From: Rotaria sordida
Taxonomy: Eukaryota; Rotifera; Eurotatoria; Philodinida; Philodinidae
Assembly: GCA_905250125.1 (NCBI GenBank)
Contig: CAJNOL010000053.1
Location: 62,749 to 126,748, forward strand
Direction: 5' to 3'
Length of the DNA stretch: 64,000 bases
Under the pieces are notes generated by a model that searched no databases, was not told the origin of the DNA, and was given only the letters and a program-made list of their open reading frames with translations. Position numbers and translations under genes: made by a program. Position 1 is the first letter of the stretch; each line of letters opens with the position of its first letter. Shown here piece after piece: positions 11,801-26,800 of the stretch.

Positions 11801-14800
11801 ACAGAAACCATTAAATAATAAAGACGGAAATGTATTACTGATATGAAGACTATATTAACGAAAAAAACAAACAAACAAACATAATGTTATGTTAGTAATC
11901 TAAAATTCTCGATAAATTCTACCATTTATGTAACATACCTAAATCGGTTTGAATCATTGTTTCTGTAAAAAATGTATTATTTTTAAACTCATAATCATCC
12001 GGATATGAACCATTGAATTCAATTCGATTATCAGAAACTCTCTCAACTATTTTAATATGTGAACCTAAAAAAAAAAATAAGGATAAGATTTGCATATTGA
12101 AAATAAATATGTGACAAAGAATTTGGTTATTTGTATAAATTTTACCATCAATAAATGAAATAATCATATTACGTTGAAATTTATCATCAATTGAACAAAG
12201 CGAAGATGAAATATTTCCAAAAATTTCCGTAGTTGTTAAAGAAATAAGAGATGGTGGAAAAAGAAAAATAAAAAGTGTTCGAAATAATGATGTAAGATTT
12301 GATTGTACTTTATTTAATGTTGTTTTTTTTAAAATTATATTTGAATAAAGTTCAATATTATCAATATGAATTTGTTTTAATTCACCTTGAAGATGACGAA
12401 TAGATGTTATTAATGGAACTATAAAAGAGAATTGTAGGAAAAAAAAAATGAAAATAAAAACAATAGACAGATTTTAGCGGTCAACCGGAAAAGAAGATCT
12501 TATTTCTTTGTCTTCTTCTATATATTTTTTTTTATTCTTCTTTTGACTGCAGATTTATTCTCTGTGCTAAATCAGTTTTCTTCCTCTTCTTCTTCTTTTT
12601 CTTTTTTTTTTTTTTTTTTTTTTATCATGCTAGATCATATCGCATTCGAGCTCTTTTCTTCATCTTCTTTTTTTTTTTATTCTATATTGAATGGAATGAC
12701 GATGTTCTTATTCGAGATTGATTTACTTCTGAGAACGAATAGCATCCTTTTTGCTCTTCTTAGAGGCCAAGTAGTAGAATTTTCTCGATCATTATTCTTT
12801 TCTTTTGACCATATTCTTCTCTTCAACTATTCATTTCGATAATGTGACGATAAAGAATCTCTTTTTCTCTTTTTCTCATTTCTTTTCACTATCATTACAA
12901 TATGAAATCATTTTTCAACTGTTTGACAGCTAACATATGAAAACAAAAAAAAAAATACTGACACACATATATATCACATGTAAATATATTAATAGTTGTA
13001 AAAAAAAAAATAATCAAACAAGTTAGATAGAAAAGTATTCATAATGTACTTTCTTTATGAAAAACTTTAGTTTTTCTATTACTTTAGGCATGTCTATTCA
13101 TGGATAAAGAATGAAGTTAGATACTTGTTCAAATTAAGTATACTCATATGCTGACATGCAATATCGTTATTATTGTGTGAACTCTCAAAAGGAATTAGAA
13201 TTATTTTCTTTTTTTTTTTTGTATAGAAATACTTATTCGCACATTAAACAATGAATACTTGATGAATTAAGATTTAATCTCATATAAAATAAAGTTAAAT
13301 AAAATAATCATAATTTTGCTTTTTTTTATGATTAAAAAAAAATGTCTTTTTTTTTGTCCTATTAATCATATAAATAATAATCATTCTAATATAATTTATT
13401 CATTATTTATGCATAAATGAAAATTTTACATACATAGAAAGTTGGATTTTGTATAAAAAAAATGAATCAAGAGTTATCAAAAATTAATAAAAAAAAAACC
13501 TTCATTTACCTTCATAGACAATAACATCACATGTTGTTGTTGCAGTACCAAGTGCATTTTCAGCTGAACATGCATAAAGTCCAGTATCTGATATTTGTAT
13601 TGGATCAATTCTAGAAACAGAAGAAAACAAAAAAATTATTTTTCATATTTTGTTCTTTTTATTACTTCAATGAATTATTAGGAAAGATTTGTATTCGAAG
13701 ATCATCATGTCCTGTTAGAATAGTTCCATTTTTTGTCCATCTTAATGTTGGTTCAGGCCATGCATCGGCAAGACAATTGAGCATAAGCATTGAACCATTA
13801 ATAGGTCTTTGTGTCGATCGAGGCAATTTAATAGTAAATGTAGGTTGAGCTAAACATTAAGCAAATAAAACACATACACATGCATAAATCGGAAATGATG
13901 AATGCATTCGAAAAGAAAAAAGAAAAGGACGGGAAATACAAAATAAATGTAAAATGCGTGCATATATATTTTACTTAGAATATTAACTGAATGATAGGAT
14001 TCCGAACGAGTACCATTATCATTTCGAAATACACATTTATAAACACCTGAATCCGAACCCTATATATAGATAATATAAACGAAAAAAAAAAAACAAAATA
14101 AAATTTTAAATAAAATAAGAAAAAACTTTTTATAATAGAATATTTTTTACTGATGTTTGATCAATAACTAATGTACCATTTCGATAATCAATTCTATTAT
14201 GTTTTAATGAATTTAATTTTAATGGTGATCCATTATGAAACCATTCAATTATACCAAGAAAATTTTCATTTTCACCTACTTCAATTTCACATGAAAGTAT
14301 TAAACGATGACCTGATATTATTGCACGATCTTGACTATTTGGATGAGCTAAATATTCAAAACAAAAAAAAAATTTATATTCTCATATAAATCTTTAAAAC
14401 AACAAAACTTACGACGAACAATAACTGTTACAGGCATTGATATAATAAATTGTTGATTCAAAGAATTATTTGAAAAACATTGATAAGTTCCTGTATGTTT
14501 ATCAATAGCTTTATTTATTCGAAGAATATTTCTATCATAAAAATTCGTTAAATATTCATTATTATTATTAATATCTATTATATGACCATTATGTAACCAT
14601 TGAATATTAAATGGATTAATTGAATTTGTTTGACAGATTAATTCTAATTGTTCACCATAATCAATAATTAAATTATTTGGTGATATTATAAGAAAAGGTA
14701 TTTGTTCTAAAATAAAAAAGAAATTTTCAGATCTTTTCTCAGTAAAAAGAAACTTATTTACTTGGAAGAATTTCATATCCAGCTGTTGTTGTTGTTATTT

Positions 14801-17800
14801 GAGAATCAAGAATAATTAAAGTAAATTGTTTTGATGTTTGACCAATTGTATTTTCTGCATAACACATCATATCACCAGCATGCTGTTTTCTTTTAAATAT
14901 CAGATAATTTAAATTTCTTTTTTATTAATTTTAACTATGAACTTACTCAAGTTGATTTATATATAAATTTCCAAATGAATCAATAATAGCTGTTCCTGTG
15001 ATATTATATATACCATGCCAAGTTATAGTTGGAATAGGAATACCATTAGCTTGACAAGATAATTTTATAGATTGACCAACAATACCTGTATAATATCTTT
15101 CAATTTGATTAATCGATGGTGGAACTAAACAACAAAAAAATAAGTATTAATTATTTCTAAAATATATAATTAATAAAATACCTTGAACTTCTAAACGAAT
15201 TTGTGCATGAGTACGTTGAACAAGATTTTCTGCCCAACACATATAATAACCTGTATCTTGTACTTGTAAATGATGAATTCTCAATGAGCCATTATTTAAA
15301 ATTTGAAAGCCTATTGAACAAAAAAAAAAAAAAAAGATTCATGCTATGAAACCAAGGAAAAGTAATTTATATAATGGTTTGTATTATTATGTGTGCTTTA
15401 TTCTTTATCTTTTTTTCTTTAACATACAATATAAAACTACTGTCATAATATGTCGATCTGGAAATTTCATTGATGAAAGCATTCTATAATGAAATTTTTA
15501 TTCGATAGAAAATTTTCTCTTCTTTCGGACAGCAACCGGTGAATTTTAATCATAGACTATTAATAAAAAGAAAAAAAGAACGACACAAGAAGAAAATAAT
15601 AAAAAATGAGAAACATGCACACATTTAAAACTGCATTTTTTTTTTTGCAGACTATAATTAAAATTTGATTGTTGCGTAAAACTCTTCAGATAAAAAAAGA
15701 ATTTGAAAGACACAATAATTAAGTATCATCTTACATAATTTTGTTTTTCTTCTTTTATTTCAGATCATTTAACTTATGCAAAAAATTTATCAGAATGAAA
15801 TTATTTACAGTTCGAAAGGACAATGTATAACATTTTATGTGTTAATTCATTTTCTTTTTGTTTTTTTACACTATTTTGTTTAAGTATGTGAGAGAAAAAA
15901 ATTTCACAGAGAAAAATATATTTTCTTTCCAGAAGACTTGTAGTATTGTAAAGATATATAGGTTAACATGATGTGATATTATTTTATTTACCTGGTTGAG
16001 TATCAATTGAATGACCTGCTTTCGTCCAATATATAATCGGTAATGGATATCCATCAGCATGACAATTAAGTGTAATAGGTTTGTTAACAATTCCAATGAT
16101 TTCATTATTCTCTACTGTGACTATTGGTGGAACTAATATAGGAAAAAAACAAATATTAAATGTAAAGTCAGACAGTATAATAGAAAGAAAAATAAAAATG
16201 CGAAATAAGACGGAAGTAATGTTAAAAAGAAGTAGAAAAAAAAAAAAGATGTGATAATGAGGAAATATTTAATAATATTTACCATTTATATCTAAATGAA
16301 GATCAATAGAATCTTGTCCAGCTTCATTTATTATCATACATTGATATTTACCATTATCATATCTTGATGTATGAAGAAGAAGTAAACTGTTTGATGATGA
16401 TATTATATATTTTAAATCAATATTTCCTTCAGATACTTTTAATTCGACATCATTATGAAACCATCTAAAAGAAAAGTATCATTTTGTTTTGTTTTTTTCA
16501 AACAAGATTTTTATTGTACTTGACAATTGGTATTGGATGACCTTGTATTACATGACAAGGAAGTTCGACAGGCTTTGGAGCTATGACAAGAAATGATGTA
16601 TTTTCTCGTTGAATTCGTGGAGGAACTATAAGTAAAGAGAAAATTTTCAATTCATTTTTTTTGTGCTCAAAAATAAAATTTTAAAAATTTCTATTTTCAA
16701 TACCTAATACTGTTAAACGAAATTGTTCTTTTGCTTCACCAGCTTTACTATACGCAAGACAAGTATAAATTCCTGCTTGAGATGGATCAGCTTGAATAAT
16801 AAGTAATTGAAAACCAGATGGTCCAATTCTATAAAATCAATAAAATATTACCAAAAAAAAATTTTTCTATCGATTTTTTTTTACCTATATCGTGAATTTG
16901 TTGTATCAATAGGAAGACCATCTTTTTCCCATGATACAGAAGGTAATGGATCACCTAAAAAAACAAATAGAACAATAATTTCATAAAAGAAAATATTCAA
17001 ATTTTAACCATTTGCTGTACAAGTTAAAGTAATATGATAATATTGAATAACATTTACATTATCTTCATTTGGATCACGTTGTATAGTTGGTGGAACTAAA
17101 TTTAATAAAAAAAGAAAAAAAAAATTTATTCAATATAATTAAAATAATAAATTAATAATTATATTACCAAATATTTGTAAATCAATATGATTTGAAAGTT
17201 CACCAGCAATATTTGTTCCAATACATGTATAACGTGCATTATCATTTAAATTAACTAAATTTATACTTAATACTCGATTTTTATCAATTAATTCATATCG
17301 ATCTAAATTATTATTCAAAGAAAAATCTTCTTTTTTTTTTTTTGTCTTTTGGGTTGTAAAATTTACCATTATTTTTATTTAAATCTCGTCCATTTATAAA
17401 CCACATTATATGAGGTTCAGGTTTTCCATACATTGGACATTCAAGACGAGCTGTTTGATTAAATTTAACTTGATAAATTTCAACTAAATTCGATCGATCA
17501 ATTGTTGGTGGTACTTAAATATATATTCAATATAGAATTTTTTCTAATAAAATATTTTTTTTTTCTTACTAAAAACATCTAATAGATATGTTAGATTTAC
17601 TTGACCAGCAATATTTGACATTTGACATGTATAAAAACCTGCATCTGATGAATGTGCTGAATCAATTTGTAATCTAGCACCATTTTCTAATAATCTATAG
17701 ATAGAATTGAAACTTTTTTTTTTAAAAAAAAAAATACAATTGATTATTTATCAACCTCGCATATGAATGAGATTCTAATAGATTTTTTTCATCTTTGAAC

Positions 17801-20800
17801 CATCGATAATTTATTTCTGGTACACCAAATCCATGACATGATAAAATAATATTTTTTCCAAGTACAACATATGGATTTAAATTAATATTTGTTTGATGAA
17901 TTTCTGGTGGTACTAAAAAGAAAAAAAGCCAATTAAGTTTCATTTTATTTTGATTTTAATTATTTTTACCATAGACTTGTATATCGAATATTTGTTGTGA
18001 ACGACCAGCTAAATTTTCTGCTTGACATTGATAACGACCACGATCATTTAATGATATATTTTCAATATGTAATTGAAAATTATTATCATTCATTGAAATT
18101 CTTAAAATCAAAATAAAATGTTTTTTTTTTTATAAAATATTATTAATTGTTCGAACCTTTCAGAATCAAATAATATTTGTTCATTTTTTGTCCAAATAAT
18201 AATTGGTAAAGGATTAGCATGAAGTAAACAAGTTAAAATACGAGATTCTCCTTTTAATATTGTTATTTCATTTATTAATTGACCATTATTAACAATCGAT
18301 GGTGGTACTAGAAAAAAAAGAAATAGAATATTTTTATTATTTAATATATATATATATACAAAAATAAACTCTTCAAAACATACATAATACATCAATATGT
18401 ATATCTTTTTTTGTACTACCAATTTTATTTTCAGCTATACATGTATATAAACCAGTATCATTTAATGATGCACGAATTATTTGATAATATCGATTATGTC
18501 CTGATGATAATCGACGGCTATAAAAACAAAAATAATAAGAAGAAGAGTTTATTGTTTTTATTATTTATTAAATTACTTTTTAAAATGCCAGGAAATTATT
18601 GGTTCAGGTGTACCATTAGCAATACATTCTAAAGTAAAATGATTACCAGCTATTGGTGTTGATATCGGACTTATTGATATTGAATTGATTGATGGAGGAA
18701 CTAAATATATATATAATTAAAAATATTATATTTTTAATGAATATCTAACAAGAGAAAACATGAGTAATCATTGGAAGCTATTTGATTTTATATTCTGATT
18801 AGATTTCTATCAAACTGAGAGAGAGAGAGAGAAGGAGATCTCAAAAGATTTCTAGTTCATAATATACCATATTTTTGTTGTTAATATGGAATCTTTGACA
18901 TTCTCTATTTATGTGTATTCTAGATCTTTGTTCCGGATAGTAAGAAAAAGAAAAATGGAAAACATGACATTTTCTTGTTTCTTTTTACCAGAGGACTCGT
19001 CTATTATATATATGTCTAGAAATATCATAGGTTCGAAACATTAGATTATTCTTAGTTTTCTACCGATCAATTTGTACTTAGAAAATAAAGTCAACATATT
19101 CCAATGACTAGAAATATTATTTCATAATAAAATGAAGATAATTCAATTTTTCAGAAAATATTTAGAATATAATAAATATGACATAGTTATAAGGAGTTTA
19201 ATTGAATCATCTAACATTTACTTTATTTCATAATATGCATTCCTTATATATCAAGCGAGAGAAAAAAATGCGAAGAAAGTCGAGACAGAATAACAAGACC
19301 AGAGGGTACGATTATTTAGACATGAGACGACAAGAAGTCAATGATAAATCCATTAGAGATATATAGTTATGGAAGAAAAAAAGAAAGACTCAAAGGGTAA
19401 CAAGGACAGGTTAAAATGCCCTACATAAATAATCAATAAAATCAAAGAGCAAAAGCAGACAACAACATGATAAAAACTCAACTGGGAGCATCCTAATATT
19501 AAATGTCTATCTGAATGAAAAAGAAAAGAATAATAGAGAAGGACGAGTGGCGTTAAGAACACTTCTACATTCCAAAATGTTTGCAAGAAATAACTATATG
19601 AGGGTACCAAGGTCGATATGAGCTAGTAACCTAGGTTGATCATTTTTCTTGAACTTGCTATTTTTTCTTTTTTACTGTACCAGAAATGTACTTTCCAAAT
19701 TGAGTTTTTGATCTCGTTCCAACATAGGTTAACTATTAAAAGTTTCAAGCTTTATCAGAATTCTAATGAATTAAGATCACCAATAGTATTCGGTTCTTTT
19801 TAATGGTGAATACAGACAGCATGAGGGTAGGATAAGCAAAAGCATTTTTCGGCTAAGAGTTCCTAGTGCACTGTAAACTTTTGAGTTTAAGTAAGAGTAT
19901 GTTAGTTAGATGTAGTTTTTCATGTTCTATCTGAATATACCATTGAATTGATCAATAAATGCCAGCATTAGATCGAAAATTGCAATATACGAGCAAAAAT
20001 ACTCTTTTTTTTTTCTTGATTGTTCATCGACATTGTCGTCTTTCTGATGGATGTCACTCAAGATTTTGTACCTTCTATCTATATCTATTCATTAACGATG
20101 AAATTTTTCTATTATGACATCATGTTTATTTCCTTTAACATCAATAAAATTCTTATCTACATTGTATAAAAACAATTCATATTCATTTGTCGTACCTAGA
20201 AGATTAATACGATAGTGTTGTTCTGCAGTTCCTGCTTCATTTGAAGCAATACATGTATAAAATATTCGAATATCATTCTGTATAGATGGAAGTACAACAG
20301 ATAAATAATGATGACCATATTGTATATGACGACCTTCTTTAAACCATACAATCTATAAAAAAGAAAAGAAATTTTATTTATTAACTAAATATTAATTTAT
20401 CTTTACTGTCGGTTTTGGATTTCCATATGCTGAACATGTTAAATTTACAGTTGAATTAAAAATAACTTCAATATTTGTAATATCATTTTCAAATCGTGGT
20501 GGAACTAAAGAAAAATATTTTATAATATAAAATTGTTTCGATAATAAAAAAAAAAAAAAAAACTTAATACCTAAAACTTGTAAGTCAAGATTTTGTTTAG
20601 CTGTTCCAGCTAAATTTTCAGCTAAACATGTATAAATTCCTGCATCTTGTTCATTGATATTTCGAATTTCAAGATATTGATCATCACGAAATAATTGAAT
20701 ACGTTTATTCTAAAATCAAAAAACCAAAAAAAAAAAACGTTCTTTTGTTATTCAAAAACAAAATTCAATAATTTTACATCAATAGAAAATTTCTTTCCAT

Positions 20801-23800
20801 TTTTTAACCATTTTATTATTGGTTTTGGTATACCTTTAACTAAACATGGTAATGTATAAGTACGATTAATTTGAATTTTATGACGATTTGTTGTTACATA
20901 ATCAAATGTTGGTGGTAAAAATATATCAACAAAAAAATGTTTTTCACTTTTACCAATTGAATTTGTTGCTACACATGTAAATGTTCCACCATCATGTTCA
21001 TCATTAATAAATATTTGTAAAATTTCAGAATAATTATTTTTTATTCTAGAAACAAAAAAAATTCGTTTGTTTGTTTTTTTATATTACAAGAAAACAATTA
21101 AATATATACATGAAATATTTATTTAAATCAATTGGATGTCCGTTTTTACGCCATAGAATATGAGCTGGTGGATGTGCAAATGTTTGACATATTAATTGAA
21201 CGGTATTATTATTTTCAACTTGTAATAATTCTTCTCCTTCATCATTTAATATTTCAGGTGGTACTAAAATAAAATTAAAAAAAACATGAAAGTATTTTTC
21301 GTTTGTTTGTAAATACCAAGAATTTCAAGATGAAATTCAAGTAAATCAAAACCATATTCATTAGCAACAATACATTTCCATATTTGACCATCTTCTAATT
21401 GTACATTTGATATTATTAATTGATTTTCATTTAATTTTAATGAACGACGAATTAATTCATGTTCAGGTTTGAAAGAAGGAGGAATCCATGTTGTATTAGT
21501 TATTACTATTAATGAAGTTCGTTCCGTTGTATAAGGACATGAAAGTGTTATTGAAGAACCTCGAACTACACTCGGACGAATATTTATATGACTACGTAAA
21601 ATTTCCGGTGGTCCTATTGTTAATAAAAAAAAAAATATTATTATTATCATTTAAAGTTTTTGTTTTTCTATTCACCAGACACAATAATATTAAAATATCG
21701 TCGATCTGTTCCAAAATTATTCGAAACAATACATGAATAAAGTCCAGCATCTTGTCTATCAATTGATTTTATAAATAAATCTTTATCAAATCCATATAAT
21801 TCTATTTCATTTTTATACCTATATGACAATTCGAAATAAATATCTATAAGAAATTTTTTTGAATATAATTCCTAACCAACGAATTATTGGTATTGGATAT
21901 CCATATGCTGGACATTTAAGTGTTAAACTTTCATTACGACGAATAATAATACGAATTGTTTCATTATTTAAATTAATTAATGGTAATGCTAAGAAAGTAA
22001 AAAATAAAACTCAATATTTAATAAAAAAAAAAAAAAGGTCTTTTTTGTACCATATGTTTCCAATATAAATTTTTTACGAATTTCGCCTCCTTTATTCATT
22101 GCTATACATTCATATATACCTGTATCATTAATCTAAATAAATAATAATAAAAAGAATTTCTATTAAAAATAAAACTAATTATTTAACTTGAACATATTCA
22201 ATAATGAATTCTTCTTGTTTATTTTCTAATAATAAATTTGTATTATAAAACCAATTAATTAATGGTTTTGGAAAACCATAAGTTGAACAAGGTAATATAA
22301 CTGTTGAATTAATTAATGCTTGTACTTTAACTTGTGTTAATGAATCATTAAATATAGGAGGAACTAAAATTATTTCAATGAAAAAAAAAAAAAAACTTAA
22401 AAATATGTCAATTCAATTTACTTGATACATCAATATCAAAATATTTTTCAGCACGACCAGCTGAATTTTCAGCTAGACATATATAACGACCAGTATCATT
22501 TAATGTTAAATGTTCAATTTCAATATAAAGACCATCATAAACAAATCTTTAAATATATATATTTGTACAGGGCTTGTCAAAATTATAGTCCCCCCTTTGT
22601 CATCGGATTTTTTCTATGAAAACGAGCTACTGAATCAAATGTAAATAGTGATTTCGATAGCTCTCGAAATCCTCTATCGATTGCAGTATATTGGAAAATT
22701 TCAAAGATGACTTCACCAGCAGATTTTTTCGAAAATGCGTGAGACACCGTTTTTGACTTTTGAAACGGATTATCAGACATCATTTTCAATGCATCCATCT
22801 GATAGAGCTGAAAATTCTGAACAAAATGAGTGGTCGCACGACTTTCCAGTGAGGAATTATAAGTATATTAAAAGTAAAAAAAACGTGTTTTTGGTCGATT
22901 TTCCACAATTTTTAATGTTTTTCGTGATTTTTGCGACTTTTGACATACCTATAATTTCTCACTGGAAAGTCGTGGAGAGTCGTGCGACCACTCATTTTGT
23001 TCAGAATTTTCAGCTCTATCAGATGGATGCATTGAAAATGATGTCTGATAATCCGTTTCAAAAGTCAAAAACGGTGTCTCCGCATTTTCGAAAAAATCTG
23101 CTGGTGAAGTCATCTTTGAAATTTTCCAATATACTGCAATCGATAGAGAACTTCGAGAGCTATCGAAATCACTACTTACATTTGATTCAGCAGCTCATTT
23201 TCATAGAAAAAATCCGATGATAAAGGGGAGCCTATAATTTTGACAAGCCCTGTAAAAAATTTTATTTTATTTACCGAATACGTGGTAAATCAATAGTATT
23301 TTTTCTATTAAAAAACCATCGTCGTATAGGCATTGGTTTTCCTTCTACAGAACATGGTAAACGTAAATGTTCTCCATGTTTATATGATTGTTTGGTTGCA
23401 AATATTCCATTATTTTCTTCACTAAATTTTGGAGGAACTAATTAATTAAAATTAAGAATAAAATTTATTGTTATATGATTAAAATCTTCTTACTCATAAC
23501 ATCAACATCATATATAATATCAATTGATCCAACAATATTTGTTGCTTGACAAACATATCGACCTTCATCTTGAGACTAGGAGAGATTCAAAAAAAAGAAA
23601 ATTTTAACTTTTATGAAAATATTTATTATTATTGATTTTGTACTTTAATTTTATTAATAATAAATTTTTTTCCATTTTGTTTAATAAAATAATGTTTTTT
23701 ATTTGATTGAATTTCATTTCCATTATAAAACCAACGTAATTTTGGTTCAGGTAAACCAATAGCTGGACATAATAATGTTAATGTATGATTTAATATAATT

Positions 23801-26800
23801 GATTTTTGTTGAAGACGAGTTAAATTTTCTGATTTATATTCAAAATATGGTGGTACTATATTTTTTTTTAAATTAAATAAATAGAATAAAACAAAAAAAA
23901 AGAAGACTTTATTACCATGAACAGATATATTAAATATTCGATATGTTGTACCAGCTTTATTTGTTGCTATACATCGATAAATACCTTCATCAGTTTGTTT
24001 TATATTTGTTAATATATATTGATCATTTGAATTAAATGATTGAAGTTGTTTATTATTTTTATACCATTTTATTGTTGGACTTGGTGTACCAATAATAGGA
24101 CAAATTAATGTTATTGTTTTACCAATTTTAGTTTGTACAATCATTTCTTTTTCAGCATCAATAATCCAAGGTGGAACTTTTAAAAAAGAAAACATAAACA
24201 ATTCAAAGAAAAAATACATTCTTGTTTTTTTACAATAAAATATATACCATTAACATTAAGTTGTATATATCGTGTTATTGTTCCTGCTGGATTTGTTGCT
24301 ATACAATGATATCGATCAGTATCTGTTATATCAACTTTTCGAATTTCTAAAGAACCATTTGAATGTAAATATGTATTCATATTTTGATTATCTATATAAA
24401 ATTTTGTTTTTCGTTTTAAGATTTTTACTTATGAAAATATATTCTTACGATTGATTGGATTATTTTGACGAAACCAAACAATAGTTGGTTGAGGATGACC
24501 AGTAATTGGACAAGAAAGAAGAATTGGATTATATATATTTACATCAAGTTGATTTTCTACAGAATTATTTGTTAAACTAGGTGGTTCTAATAAAATTAAA
24601 CATAATATATATTAATAAAAAGAAAAAAAAACGTTTTTTTTTTTTTGTGGTAAACCATAAACATCAACTTGAAATAATTGTTTTATTTGACCAATTTCAT
24701 TATAAACATCACAAACATATGAACCACGATCGATTGTTTTCAATGAATGAATAATTAATGAACTTGTTGAATCAATTGTCATTCGATCATGTTCCAAAAT
24801 AAATATCTAAAATAATAATTAAATCAAAACAAAAATAATTCAATTAATTATTCTCTTTTTTACATTATCATCTTTAAACCAATTAACAATTGGTTTTGGT
24901 AAACCAATATGATTACAAGGTAATATCAATGATTTTGATATAATACCATTTAAATATCCATCAGATTCAAAAGTAAATCGTGGAATCACTACAATCAGAA
25001 AAAAACAAAAAGAATTCTACAAATTAAATTATTCATAAACCTACTCGTAACAATTAAACTAATATTAGCACTTATATTTCCAAATAAATTTGAAGTAAAA
25101 CATGTATAAATACCAGCATGATATTGTTGAACATTTTTAATAATTAATATTGATCTATTATCACTTTGATATGGACGTTCTGTATTATTATAATACCAAC
25201 TAAACAACAATAAACAATTTCATATTTTTTTTTTTTTTTTTTGTGTAGATAAAAAAATAAAAATTTCTATATACACTATATGAGGTTTAGGTGAACCATG
25301 TACTTCACAAATAAGTTGAACTTGTTCATCGATTTCAACTTGAATTTCTTTGACAGGAATATTTATTGTTGGTTTAGCTTTGAAAAAAAAAACAATAACG
25401 AAAAAATGTATTTATTTACTTATTTATTTTTACTTCCAACATCAAGACGAATTGATGTAGATGATGATCCAACAGTATTTTGTACAAAACATGTATAATT
25501 ACCACTATCTTCTTCTTCCGATGCTAATCTTATATGTAATTGTCCATTTGGACTTATTCGATGACGAGTTACCTTTAAACAGAATAATTCAAATTTGAAT
25601 ATTTAAAAATAAAAAAATAAAAAACGAACTTACAGGTTCATTTCCTCTAAACCAACGTATATCAGGATATGCTTCACCTATCACATTACATTTTAAATCA
25701 ATATCATGACCAGGTGAAACAAGTATATGAGAATTTTCTGTTGATACTATTGGAGGTTCTGAAATAAAATACAAAAGATGATGATATGAAGAAAAAAACA
25801 AATATATATATACCTACCAACATAGATAAGTTGAGCTGTTTTAATATCTTCACCTGCTATATTAGTTCCAATACATTCATAAAAACCTTTCGAATAAGAA
25901 AATTTAACATAAATATATTAAATATAGGGTTTTTTATTTTCAATACCTTCATCATCTTTTGTTGCCATTACAATCGTCAAAATTCCATTATTAACTTGTA
26001 TCTTAGATGATAGTTCCATAGGGTTTGTATGATTTTGTTGTCGCCATATTAATAATGGACGTGGAATACCAGCTGTGCCAACACATGTTAATGTTATATT
26101 CCATTCATTTGAATACATAATTGTTTGTGGATAAACATAAACATATGGAATTTCTATTATAGGAAAATAATATTGTAGATGTCACAAAAACAAATACATC
26201 ATACCTTGTACATATATAGTAATGCGTTCTTGTGTTTCACCACCTTCATTATTTGCAATACATACAAATACTGAATCATCATCTGATTTTTGAATATTTC
26301 TAAATAGGAGATAGGTTTTTTTTTCTTCAGGATTTCCTTGGAAATTCAATTAAATATTAGCATATATAAAGATCTTCTATATAGTTTTCGAGAATACTCG
26401 TAGAAGACATTATATGAAAAATATATAGGAAATAATAGTTGAAAAAAAGGAAAAACAAATTTACATTAATATCAAAGTGCCATTTTCAAAAATTCTTGTA
26501 CGACTTTCTGATGGTTCAATTAATATCGATGATGATAATTCTTGTTTCCAATTTAATTTATAATCTTTTGTACTTTGTACAAGACAATCAATTGAAATAG
26601 TACTACGTATTAATGCAAATAATGATTTTGATGGTATTGTTTGAATAAATGGTGGTGAAGCTATTGAATTTTTAATTTAAAAAAAAAATTATTTTAGAAA
26701 TTTTCTCTTCATTTTTTTTTTTTTGTAAACTTACCAAGTATATTTATATTTATTTCACCAATATCATAACCACTTGTACTTGTTACATTGCATATATATA

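Larger units (their letters stand above)
5868..12411 (-). other. HMCN: Hemicentin nidogen-type G2F domain, split by a 5.7-kb intron
   Basis: Exons at about 12411-12178, 12066-11942, 6195-6047 and 5988-5868 read [18 protein letters not shown], then the QTDLG / HFRTFASG junction, then [16 protein letters not shown] and [19 protein letters not shown]. The order and the final CPNGF before the EGF modules match the G2F domain of hemicentins, a beta-barrel that in nidogen binds perlecan and collagen IV. The donor after TTAG at 11942 and the acceptor near 6196 restore a Gly codon, so the exons belong together despite the intron between them. That intron contains the receptor-like gene (9024-10964) and a 0.27-kb palindrome. 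Confidence 0.85.

Noticed and set aside
12543..12842. 99-codon frame rich in Ser and Phe on the plus strand
   Set aside because: It is a T-rich low-complexity tract within a hemicentin intron; no domain, and its composition is what TTC/TTT repeats produce.
19353..19610. 85-codon minus-strand frame in a large hemicentin intron
   Set aside because: No domain, no splice context, and composition expected by chance; the Ig exons on either side join without it.
22735..23220. 161-codon open frame on the plus strand and a 71-codon frame opposite
   Set aside because: Both lie in the palindromic TA-bounded element, and the same peptide appears from each arm because of the inverted copies. No transposase-like motif is present.
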